64,000 bases of DNA from DAOVXM01 sp963746255 (GTDB taxonomy: Bacteria; Chloroflexota; Anaerolineae; Anaerolineales; UBA4823): contig CAVVAJ010000007.1 in assembly GCA_963746255.1 (NCBI GenBank), forward strand, positions 744,001 through 808,000, written 5' to 3'. Position 1 is the stretch's first letter, and each line of letters opens with the position of its first letter. This document shows positions 9,138-17,342 of the stretch, piece by piece. The translations under genes were made by a program, and so were the position numbers. Below the pieces are notes generated by a model that made no database searches, was not told the origin of the DNA, and saw only the letters and a program-made list of their open reading frames with translations.

Positions 9138-9244
9138 TTGATTCGGGTTACCGTCAGGTTACTGCCAAAAAGAACTTCCCAGTATTGGGATGTTTCTATT
9201 ACCCACATATATGGTGGTTATTAATATTCTTACCCCCACCCAGG

Positions 9245-9286
9245 TGACCCCGGAAGGACTCGAACCTTCAACCAATTGATTAAGAG
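9245..9286. repeat. att site 2: 42-bp copy of the tRNA-Lys 3' end
   Basis: Identical to att copy 1 and to the tRNA-Lys 3' end. The preceding 45 bp (CCACATATATGGTGGTTATT onward) also match copy 1 exactly. Confidence 0.88.
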
Positions 9287-9395
9287 CACCCGATTTGGTG
9301 ATCTATCCCCTATATATGGGGGTATAATGTACATTATGTCCAATATATGGGGGTATTTTAGTCTATTGAATCCATAATATCCATGACGGGTGATG

Positions 9396-9569
9396 ATGTC
9401 CAAAATCCAAATGTACCCAATCCGCACCCGTCATGAAGAAGGAAAGGCGATGCTACTTGTCATCGATAAACGACATGACCAATTGTCTATTTGCATGCCT
9501 CTAAAACGCATAAGAATGATCAATATTGGGTCGTCCATGAGTATTTATGTTAGAATGTTGGTCTGCTAA
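9396..9569 (+). CDS. Conserved att-proximal small ORF, copy in E2
   Basis: A 57-codon frame starting MSKIQMYPIRTRHEEGKAM, homologous to 6969-7091. It runs through the downstream promoter, so only the first ~30 codons are likely meaningful. Function unknown; probably a remnant of an element-encoded protein. Confidence 0.35.
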   Translation: MSKIQMYPIRTRHEEGKAMLLVIDKRHDQLSICMPLKRIRMINIGSSMSIYVRMLVC

Positions 9570-9606
9570 CTCGGCTTTTCATTAACGCCCCTAATAACTG
9601 AGCCGA
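9526..9606 (+). promoter_or_regulatory. Promoter and leader hairpin of the delta-60 gene
   Basis: TTGGGT (9526-9531), 19-bp spacer, TAGAAT (9551-9556), then hairpin arms TCGGCT (9571-9576) / AGCCGA (9601-9606). Homologous to 7098-7178, with the arms conserved and the loop diverged. Confidence 0.5.
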
Positions 9607-9643
9607 ATTACTATCTATTCCATTTCACCAAAGGAGATAAACT

Positions 9644-10990
9644 ATGCAACGCTGGAAACTTGTCTTGCCAGTTCTCACCCTCATCTTGGTTCTGGTCGGC
9701 CTTATGCCAGTTGATTCTCTTTCCCTTGCCCTGGGCGACTCATCCAGTCCGGGTGACCTGGACACCACCTTCGGCAGCGGCGGCATCGTCACCACCCGCA
9801 TCAGCACCGGACCGGGGGAGAATGCCGCCACTGGCGTCGCTATTCAATCAGACGGCAAAATTGTGGCGGTGGGGTATGCCCCCAGCACCACTTATGACTT
9901 TGTTGTAGTGCGCTACACTACTTCCGGCACGCTGGACGCCACCTTCGCCAGCGGCGGCATCGTGACCACCTCCATCGGCACCGGCAACGACTACGCCCGG
10001 GGCGTCGTCATACAACCAGACGGCAAGATCGTGGTTGCGGGGTCTGCTTACGGCGGCAGCAACCTTGACTTTGCCGTGGTACGCTACACGATCTCCGGTG
10101 CGCTGGATTCCACCTTCGGCAGCGGCGGCATTGTGACCACCCCTGTCGGCCTCGACAACGATTATGCCAATAGTGTCGCCATCCAGCCGGACGGCAAAAT
10201 CGTGGTGACGGGGTCTACTTACAATGGCAGTGACAGGGATATTGCCGTGGTACGCTACACCGCCTCCGGTATGCCAGACTCCACCTTCGGTACCAACGGT
10301 ATCGTGACCACCCCTATTGGCTCCGGCAACGATTATGCCGGTGGCGTCGCCATCCAACCGGACGGCACGATCGTGGTGGCCGGGTCTACTGACAACGGCA
10401 GCGATGATGATATTGCCGTGCTGCGCTATACCGCATCCGGCACACTTGACCCTACCTTCGGCAGCGGCGGAATCGTGACCACCAACATCAGCTCCGGTGA
10501 TGACTTTGCTGGCAGCATCGCCATCCAGGGGGGTGGCAAAATCGTGGTGGCGGGGCAAGCCCACAACGGGGTTGATTACGACTTTGCTGTGCTGCGTTAC
10601 ACTGGCTCCGGTGCGCTGGACCCCACCTTTGGCAGCGGCGGCATCGTCACCACCCCTGTCGGCCCCGGCACGGATTATGCCAATAGTGTCGCCCTCCAGC
10701 CCGGCGACAAAATTGTGGTGGTAGGGCAAGCCCACAACGGGGTTGATTACGACTTTGCTGTGCTGCGTTACACCGGCTCCGGTGCGCTGGACGCCTCCTT
10801 TGGCAGCGGTGGCATCGTCACCACCCCCATCGGCCTCGGCAAGGATTATGCCAGTGGCGTTGCCATCCAACCGGATGGCAAGATTGTTGCGGCGGGAGGG
10901 ACCAATAACGGCAGTGATGATGACTTTGCCGTGGCACGCTATCATGCCGGATACTTTCTCTACCTGCCGCTGGTGCTCAACAACGACTAA
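9644..10990 (+). CDS. Secreted delta-60 repeat (DUF5122) protein
   Basis: A 448-aa exported protein with a signal peptide (MQRWKLVLPVLTLILVLVGL) almost identical to that of the subtilase in E1. The mature part is seven tandem units of about 59 residues, each with the pattern LDxTFGSGGIVTT...DYAxxVAIQPDGKIVVAGxxxNGSDxDFAVxRYTxSG, the delta-60/DUF5122 repeat expected to form beta-propeller-like blades. It ends YLPLVLNND, a tail common on Chloroflexota secreted proteins. The gene is GC-rich and internally repetitive, so copy number could vary or be misassembled. Role probably surface or adhesive (inference). Confidence 0.88.
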   Translation: MQRWKLVLPVLTLILVLVGLMPVDSLSLALGDSSSPGDLDTTFGSGGIVTTRISTGPGENAATGVAIQSDGKIVAVGYAPSTTYDFVVVRYTTSGTLDATFASGGIVTTSIGTGNDYARGVVIQPDGKIVVAGSAYGGSNLDFAVVRYTISGALDSTFGSGGIVTTPVGLDNDYANSVAIQPDGKIVVTGSTYNGSDRDIAVVRYTASGMPDSTFGTNGIVTTPIGSGNDYAGGVAIQPDGTIVVAGSTDNGSDDDIAVLRYTASGTLDPTFGSGGIVTTNISSGDDFAGSIAIQGGGKIVVAGQAHNGVDYDFAVLRYTGSGALDPTFGSGGIVTTPVGPGTDYANSVALQPGDKIVVVGQAHNGVDYDFAVLRYTGSGALDASFGSGGIVTTPIGLGKDYASGVAIQPDGKIVAAGGTNNGSDDDFAVARYHAGYFLYLPLVLNND

Positions 10991-11038
10991 TCTGGACTTT
11001 ATCTAACCGGAACCTTTCAAGTTGAATAACACACGGCT

Positions 11039-11458
11039 TCAAAAAAGCGGTTGTTCAAATCTCCGGATGGGATATTTGCATGTCGGATTCCGAAGATGAC
11101 CTGCAAAAACTCCAGTACTGCCAAATCTGACGACGGAACTAGTGCAATGGCATCCGATAAGGTTGGCGTAGGTTTGACATACCCAGCCGCTTGTCTGACA
11201 GGGATGGTACCCTTGGCTTGAGATTGGTGAGCCAGTAAAGTGATCCAAGAAAACAAGCCCAACCAAATTGGATGTGATGCGAGTGATGGCTTTGTCTGAC
11301 CATTGACGCTGGGTTTCGACGCCCAGATGGGTACGTACTTCCTGGAAAATAACTTCGACCTGCCAGCAAACACTCCTCAACATGCCAGTCAAAAGCTTCA
11401 GGCTATTCGGGATGTTGCTGGTAATCAAACTCGACACCATGATTTCAACCACTCCCAA
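11039..11458 (-). pseudogene. IS4/IS701-type transposase C-terminal relic
   Basis: Two overlapping frames together give a transposase C terminus: CWQVEVIFQEVRTHLGVETQRQWSDKAI, then in another frame WLGLFSWITLLAHQ and PTPTLSDAIALV. These are the conserved last blocks of DDE transposases of the IS4/IS701 type, where E in the EVR block is the catalytic Glu. The N-terminal two thirds and the inverted repeats are missing and the frame is shifted, so it is dead. Confidence 0.7.
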
Positions 11459-11474
11459 TTAGCAAACTGCGGAG

Positions 11475-12152
11475 CTAAGCTCGGGTCGGCTGCCAGCCGA
11501 TCTCCTTGACATCTATATGAGGTGATGCATTCTCCAAGATTTCTCGCACACGAGCTATCTCATCTGCATTGATTGTGTGGGCCATCCCAGGATATGTTCG
11601 AAGATCCACCTCAGCGCCCATTCTTTGGAAAACAGCAGCTGTATCAAGGATGAGATCGTGTGATACCCAGGGGTCGATATCACTACCTCCGATGAAGACA
11701 GGCATATTTTCAAACGAACCCCGGTAATTTCGGGGCATCCCTTTTGGACCGATCAGCGCGCCACTGAAAACAAATAAGCCACCGTATTCCCTAGCATTTC
11801 TAGCAACATATTCTGAAGCCAGGCAGGCGCCTTGTGAAAACCCGCCAAAGAAGATCTGCTGGTTTGATATTCCTTCTTCGTGCGCGGTTCCCACGAGGCT
11901 ATCGATTAGAGCCAGTGCAGAAGATAGATCGGGTTCGTTGGCTTCCAGTGGTCCGAAGGCGGTTTGAGGATACCAGCGATTTAATCCAGCTTGTGGAATA
12001 ATAAATCGAACTCCGTCCATGCTTAAGGCTTCAGCGATGGGGATCATTGCCTCAGCACTGCTACCACGGCCATGAAGAAAGATTACGATCCGGCTAGCGC
12101 GGTCAATATTGGCACCAATCGTGATCGTGGGCTGTCCTTTATGGATGTCCAT
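11475..12152 (-). CDS. Carboxylesterase/phospholipase family hydrolase (MhqD-like)
   Basis: A 225-aa alpha/beta hydrolase of the carboxylesterase/lysophospholipase family. It shows the oxyanion region IFLHGRGSS, nucleophile Ser106 in GGFSQGAC, an Asp in IGGSDIDPW (158/160) and His192 in GMAHTI. The gene starts inside the end of the upstream dioxygenase (14-bp overlap), so the two are translated together. This pairing recalls the mhqO/mhqD genes of Firmicutes, which act in quinone and hydroquinone resistance; the same role is an inference. Cytoplasmic, no signal peptide. Confidence 0.85.
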   Translation of the reverse strand: MDIHKGQPTITIGANIDRASRIVIFLHGRGSSAEAMIPIAEALSMDGVRFIIPQAGLNRWYPQTAFGPLEANEPDLSSALALIDSLVGTAHEEGISNQQIFFGGFSQGACLASEYVARNAREYGGLFVFSGALIGPKGMPRNYRGSFENMPVFIGGSDIDPWVSHDLILDTAAVFQRMGAEVDLRTYPGMAHTINADEIARVREILENASPHIDVKEIGWQPTRA

Positions 12153-13122
12153 AAACTACCTCTTTAGCTGCAATAGGGACTAAACCAGCTTCAATTTCCT
12201 GGCGGCGTCCTTCCAAGAAGGGCGGTAGGATCAATTTTTCGCCAAGTTTTTCTGGTGTCTCGTCGACCGCGAAACCGGGTCCATCAGTGGCGATTTCGAA
12301 TAAGATCCCATTCGATACCCGAAAATAAATTGATCGGAACCAGAAACGATCAATCAAGTTGCTGACAGGCAGACCAACCTGGGTTAAGTGCGCATGCCAT
12401 TGTTTTTGGGACTCAAAGTCGGGTACCCGAAAAGCGACATGGTGCGTGCCACCAGCTCCCAAGCGCGATCTTTCCAACTGGGGTTGTTCTAGTATCCAAA
12501 CTTCTGTACCGGGACCACCTTCTTTGGTTGTCGAATAAATGACTGCATTTGACTCACTGTCAATCCACGCTGCGCGGGACAGTTCTTTATAATTCAAGAT
12601 CTTCTTGAATATATTATCTAATGAGCTTATGGAAGGTACTGATAGGATAGCACTGTAAAAACCTCGTAGGGCGAACTCGTCTGGAATATCGGGCTTCTGC
12701 CAGATTTCACCCTGGAACTCAGCACCCTGGTCGTTGACCAAATATAGCTGTTGACCTTCAAAGTCTTCAAATGGCAAGAGCTGCCGGTCTGCGAATGTCG
12801 TGATCTCATCTCGTTTTATACCGAATTCATCAAGTCGCTGAGACCAAAATTCTAATGCCGCTTGACTGCCCACACGAAATGCAGAACCGGCAATGCGATC
12901 CGTCCCGCGGATATTCGGTCCGATATGGGGCCAATCAAAAAAGGTCATATCCGTACCAGGACTGCCATTTTTATCAGCGTAAAAAAGGTGATAGGCAGAT
13001 ACATCGTCCTGATTTACCGATTTCTTTACCAAACGTAATCCCAATACCCGCGTATAAAAATCAAGGTTTTCTGAAATCCTTGCAGTGACCGCAGTGATAT
13101 GGTGTATTCCTGTTAATTGCAT
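12139..13122 (-). CDS. Ring-cleaving dioxygenase, VOC superfamily (MhqO-like)
   Basis: A 327-aa protein with two glyoxalase/VOC modules (about 1-150 and 155-300). The opening GIHHITAVTARISENLDFYTRVLGLRLVKKSVN with HH metal ligand, and GAGGTHHVAFRV in the second module, are typical of MhqO/CatE-type ring-cleaving dioxygenases acting on hydroquinones. Start ATG 13122 follows GAGGAAAT. A near-consensus promoter with a dyad lies 35-70 bp upstream, suggesting control by a MarR-type repressor not encoded nearby. First gene of a two-gene operon with 11475-12152. Confidence 0.88.
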   Translation of the reverse strand: MQLTGIHHITAVTARISENLDFYTRVLGLRLVKKSVNQDDVSAYHLFYADKNGSPGTDMTFFDWPHIGPNIRGTDRIAGSAFRVGSQAALEFWSQRLDEFGIKRDEITTFADRQLLPFEDFEGQQLYLVNDQGAEFQGEIWQKPDIPDEFALRGFYSAILSVPSISSLDNIFKKILNYKELSRAAWIDSESNAVIYSTTKEGGPGTEVWILEQPQLERSRLGAGGTHHVAFRVPDFESQKQWHAHLTQVGLPVSNLIDRFWFRSIYFRVSNGILFEIATDGPGFAVDETPEKLGEKLILPPFLEGRRQEIEAGLVPIAAKEVVYGHP

Positions 13123-13155
13123 AATATTTCCTCATTCAGTTATTTATTCATCCTA

Positions 13156-13193
13156 TTTAGGTAAATTATACCAAATTAACCTAAAGATGTCCA
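13156..13193 (-). promoter_or_regulatory. Promoter with overlapping operator dyad for the dioxygenase operon
   Basis: On the minus strand TGGACA (13188-13193), a 17-bp spacer and TATAAT (13165-13170). The dyad TTTAGGTAA (13156-13164) / TTAACCTAAA (13176-13185) brackets the -10 box, and GGTA/TACC forms a smaller inner dyad. This arrangement suits a repressor that blocks RNA polymerase. Confidence 0.7.
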
Positions 13194-13498
13194 GGTTTTG
13201 CCCAGGTATTGTAAGTTAAAGTTTTATTAATTTTCCCAATTGAACACCAGGTGATTCCATGCCTGCTTACGATAGGATGAATACCAAACCCTACCTCATT
13301 CATTACTATCATTGCCGCCATTTGCCTTTATATATAATAAAGAAGCAAAAGATTTCTGAAGAGATGTGCAAACCAGTCGGATTGAAGCCTGTAACCTAAC
13401 ATGACTCGATTCTTGCATCTTTTCCAATTCACTTAGCTGAAACGTGGGATTATGAAACTAAAAAAAACACCCTGGCATAGAACACAATACGATGGAAT

Positions 13499-13710
13499 AT
13501 GGATATGTCTGAGAAAAAATCAATAATCATTATCGGCGAGGGGGTTGCTGGCTTATCGGCAGGGTGTTATGCCCAGATGAATGGATATAACAGCGTAATC
13601 TTCGAACTTCATGACCTGCCTGGAGGAGTGTTACAGCCTGGGAGCGTAATGGATATGTTTTCGACGGCTGTGTCCACTACCTGTTCGGATCCGGAGAGGA
13701 CCAGCCCTTC
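13499..13710 (+). pseudogene. Phytoene-desaturase-like FAD oxidoreductase, truncated at the att core
   Basis: N-terminal FAD-binding module: KKSIIIIGEGVAGLSAGCYAQMNGY is the dinucleotide-binding motif, followed by FELHDLPGG. After a one-base slip near 13630 the frame continues FDGCVHYLFGSGEDQPFNQL. The codons for PFNQL are also the core of the tRNA-Lys att site, and beyond them the sequence is element DNA. The gene thus lost more than 80% of its length by recombination at that core. Confidence 0.75.
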
Positions 13711-13727
13711 AACCAATTGATTAAGAG
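13706..13727. repeat. att site 3: 22-bp half copy
   Basis: CCTTCAACCAATTGATTAAG plus AG matches the tRNA-Lys att core; bases to the left belong to the FAD oxidoreductase reading frame rather than to the tRNA. The right side (CACCCGAAAGAGTCG) matches the arms beside att 1 and 2. Confidence 0.7.
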
Positions 13728-13908
13728 CACCCGAAAGAGTCGTCTATGCCCTGTATATTGGAGCAACACGTCTATATGTCCAATATGGGGATAATGTTAT
13801 CTTTTGAATCCATAATATCCATGACGGGTGATAGTGTCTAAGGGTCAACCGCACCCGATCTGCACCCGGCATGAAGAAGGAAAGGCGATTTACTTTTAAT
13901 GTCCCTGC

Positions 13909-16900
13909 TCAAAGATTAGTGGAGGAGATCTTCGTATTCATATCAGACCAGGCATCTACAACCATTTCATCGGGTACTTGATACAAAGCCACATCAGGAT
14001 ACAAGAAACAAAGCACCACGTCGGGTTGTGCTTGTAATGTTCTTTGAGCAGCCTGTGCATAGGCAGCCATCTGTACCAGATACTGCTTAGCATTCTCTTC
14101 TATATCAGCTTTCGGAGTCCATTCGGTTTTCCAGTCCAATAGATGCCAGGCTCCGCTCTGGTCCTGGTAGAGAAGATCGATGATTCCATGCAAAATTCCA
14201 ATTTCTGCAGATAGTGTAAATGTCAGTTCATGATATCTTCGTTGGGCGTTTTGAATATCTTGATAGATGTGATGGTCTTTTAAGTTTCGCAGCATTTGGT
14301 AGGAACGTTGTACTGCATCCACCAGGGCGTGGGAGAAAACGCCCTCTCGTCGTGCATAGCTCTCAAGCAAGTGGAACAAATCTCCTTCTGAATACGCCAG
14401 GCAATCCCAGTGTGCTAATGCTCGGTGGACGATGTTTCCGATAAGATAACCTGGTGCACGTGTTGATTTCGCTGCTCGCTGGTTTGCCCAGATCGCAGGT
14501 TGAATTTCCGGGAAATCTCTATCTTCCCGGCTTAGCAATTGCTCTAAATGGGTTATTGCAACCGATTGGGGTTGTGCTTTCGAGAGATAGCGGTTGAGCT
14601 AATTTCGGGATGGTCTTTAACTTCACCGCTTGACGAATGGAATCCACGACAACTTGCTCCCGCTCCTCAGGAGCCATAGGGCGAAATACCTGGATGGCAA
14701 AATCCTCACAACTGTGGATTTCCTCCTCTGGACCATCTTCATCGATGCCCCACGCATCCAGCGCATCTGTCAACCAGGAGCCTTTATTGCCCAATTGCCC
14801 GGATAAAATCAGCAGATCAGCGGCGCGAGTGCAGGCCACATATAATAGTCGTTTGCGCTCGGCTTCTTCCATACGATCGTACAGCCACTCCCCCCAGGCA
14901 TAACTGGCAGGTTTTTGCCAATCCCCATATTCATCCCGCACTCTGCATACCAGTCCAAATGCTGGATCGTGGAGCAAATACGGAGATCCAAATCCACCGC
15001 CCTTCTTTCTCCCCATGTCAGCAACAATTATGACCGGATATTCCAATCCTTTCGAGGCATGGATGGACATCAACTGAACCGCGCCACTTTCGGGTTCTCG
15101 TCCTAAAGCTTCACCTTCACGTGCCTCGCGGGCTTTCAGCTCGCGGATTCGGCGCAAGAAGCCAGTGATGCTGACACCACCTCGTTCACGCGCCAGCGAA
15201 AGAAACTTGTTTACATTCACCCTCTGCCGGCCTGTTTCGCCATCATTTAGGGCCAGCGTAGCCTCATAGCTGGTAGCGTCCAGCGCTTCCCGCAGCAATG
15301 ACCAGACGTCGACTCTCCCTGCCAGTTTCCAAAGGCTCTCCAGAATGTCATGAGCCCTGGCTACCAAATCTGCCTGGGTGGTATTTGGAGGTTGGGATAA
15401 GGCTGACCTCATAGAGATTGGTGATTGGGCAAGTTCTCCGTTCGCTGTATGCCAACGCAGCTGGTAGAGGGTCTCATCATTCAATGAAAACATGGGTGAA
15501 CGAAGACAGGCCGCGAGATTCAAATCGTCTAATGGATTAGATAATGCAGCCAGCAGGGCAAGCAAATCCTGGACCTCGGAGGTATCATAATAACCTCGGC
15601 CGCTAACTGTCAGGTACGGCAGCCCAGCGTTCTTGAACTCAGCTTCGTAAAGCGGCAAATTCGTCGTCGCCCGAAATAGAACTGCTGCATCCCCGTATTC
15701 AAAGGGACGATATACATCATGTTCTTTATCCCAGACGAGGAAATTCGATTCCTTTAGCTGGATCAGTCGTTGGGCGATCCATTGGGCTTCCCATAACCGG
15801 GCATCTTCGGCATTAATCCTTTGGTCTTCGTGATCTTTTGTTGGAAGCAGGAGCATCTCAACCGGGTTGGGTAATTCAGGATGGACACCCCGCTGTGCCT
15901 TCAGGGGTCCTGGAGATGCTTCAAAGTCAGCATGTTCTTCTCCCATTGGTTGAAGAACTCGGTCGAACAGGTGGTTTGCAGCCTGCACGAGGCTGTGGTG
16001 CGTGCGGAAGGATGTGCTGAGTCGTTCCGCAGGATGTCCAGTAACCGCTGTAATATCATCAGACGTGTGGCTGAAAACGCTAACCTGTGCCTGGCGGAAC
16101 CGGTAGATGCTTTGTTTGGCATCTCCAACTACAAAAAGCTTGCCAGGATCATCGATTGGCGCCAGGGCATAAACGATACGCTGTTGCACCAGATTGGTAT
16201 CCTGGAATTCATCTACCATCAGATGATTGATGCTGCTCAAATAATTCTGTAAGCGCGCTGCTCGGGGAGCCTGTTGTAATAAACGTTCTGTGAGCAGCTC
16301 AAGATCATCAAAATCAAGCGCTTGCTGCGACTCCTTGATTTCAGTATAGGTCAGATCAAGACGCTCCCATAACATTTTCCAAAGTTGTAAATGTTGAGCT
16401 GCCGCCTGGTCAAAAGGACCGATTTCTTGCAGAAATCCTTTTTTTTCTAACGTTTTAGCAACACTTTGTAAGGGTTCAAGCAGCTCCTTGGAGAGATAGG
16501 ATTTCCCGTCTGTCCCACCCCAATTATCCGCCCGACCACCGCTCCGTTTGATCGTCAGCCATTGGGTTACAGCATCAAGGAATTCTCCTTTACCTACGGC
16601 ATTTGCGCCAGCCTGGGCTGCCTGAACGGCTGGGGCCAGCTTGTCGGTCGGATCCTGAATTGGGATATTTTGTATCTCTGCACAAATATCATAGAGGCCT
16701 GGATTTTCATGTATTTGCTCCTGCCAAAGCCCCTGACACATTTGCTCAATACCAGTTCTCCACCTTTCCAAAAGAGAAGCAGGGTCACCTAAATCGTTAA
16801 ATATCTGGTGGAGTGTCCCCCGTTTGCTGAGCATGGATTCCATCTCTGCTCGCAGATCAAATATCCGCAAAGAGGCTAAAAGTTCCAAAGCCGGGTGATC

Positions 16901-17342
16901 TTCTTCATCAAGTGCTTTAATCGTCTCTTGAATTGCTTGTTCTTTCAGGAGATCAGCTTCCTGTTCGTCCAATACCTGAAAGCGAGGATCGATTTCAGCT
17001 GCGATCGAGTTCTCGCGCAGGATCCTTGCACATAGGCTGTGGATGGTGCTGACTTGCATTCGATCCATATTTAAACGATGGTTCTGCCAGTGTGCAACTT
17101 TCGGATTTGTGCGAGCTTTGTCTTCAATTGCTTTGCGCAGGCGAGAGCGCATCTCACGTGCGGCTTTTTCGGTAAATGTGATCGCTACTATGCTCTCTAG
17201 TGCCCACTCTGGGTGTGTCTCCAGCAAATGCATAAACCGTTGAACAAGCACCCAGGTCTTGCCCGTACCTGCTCCAGCTTCCACAATAAGCGCTCTGTCT
17301 ATGGGTCTCAATGGCCACACTTTGTTCGGGAGTAGGCTTCAT
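13909..17342 (-). CDS. addA: AddA-like UvrD/RecB-family helicase-nuclease (frame interrupted)
   Basis: A UvrD-type superfamily 1 helicase of about 1140 aa fused to a C-terminal PD-(D/E)XK nuclease. Motifs: Walker A VEAGAGTGKTWVLVQR, ITFTEKAAREMRSRL, VDEFQDTN, GDAKQSIYRFRQA, QLMSIHASKGLEYPVI, LLYVACTRAADLL; nuclease GIIDLLYQDQSGAWHLLDWKTEW. It starts MKPTPEQSVAIETHRQSA at 17342, overlapping the addB stop by 4 bases (ATGA). Two single-base slips break the frame: near 17300, just before Walker A, and near 14590, before the nuclease domain. All domains are otherwise complete, so these may be sequencing indels. The partner is the AddB-like protein upstream. Confidence 0.85.

Larger units (their letters stand above)
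6860..9286. mobile_element. Element E1, tRNA-Lys att to att (2.4 kb, internally deleted)
   Basis: Lies between att copies 1 and 2. It contains the conserved att-proximal arm, a small conserved ORF, a secreted subtilase, and at its far end a scar in which an addA 3' fragment is fused to an integrase C-terminal fragment. No working integrase remains, so it is immobile alone and probably derives from a longer element by deletion. Confidence 0.6.
9287..13727. mobile_element. Element E2, att 2 to half-att 3 (4.4 kb)
   Basis: Starts with the same ~430-bp arm/leader module as E1, then carries a delta-60 repeat protein, a decayed transposase, a carboxylesterase/dioxygenase pair and a truncated FAD oxidoreductase that runs into the att core. 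No integrase end is present before the junction, so the right part may be former chromosomal DNA joined by recombination at an att-like sequence. Confidence 0.5.

Noticed and set aside
9760..10940. Regular ~177-bp repeats, considered as a CRISPR or satellite array
   Set aside because: The period is exactly 59-60 codons and the frame is open throughout; they encode protein repeats.
9848..10945. Long minus-strand frame (365 codons) rich in G, D, V and H
   Set aside because: It is the antisense of the tandem delta-60 repeats; repetitive GC-rich coding DNA produces such shadows. No start signal and no family resemblance.
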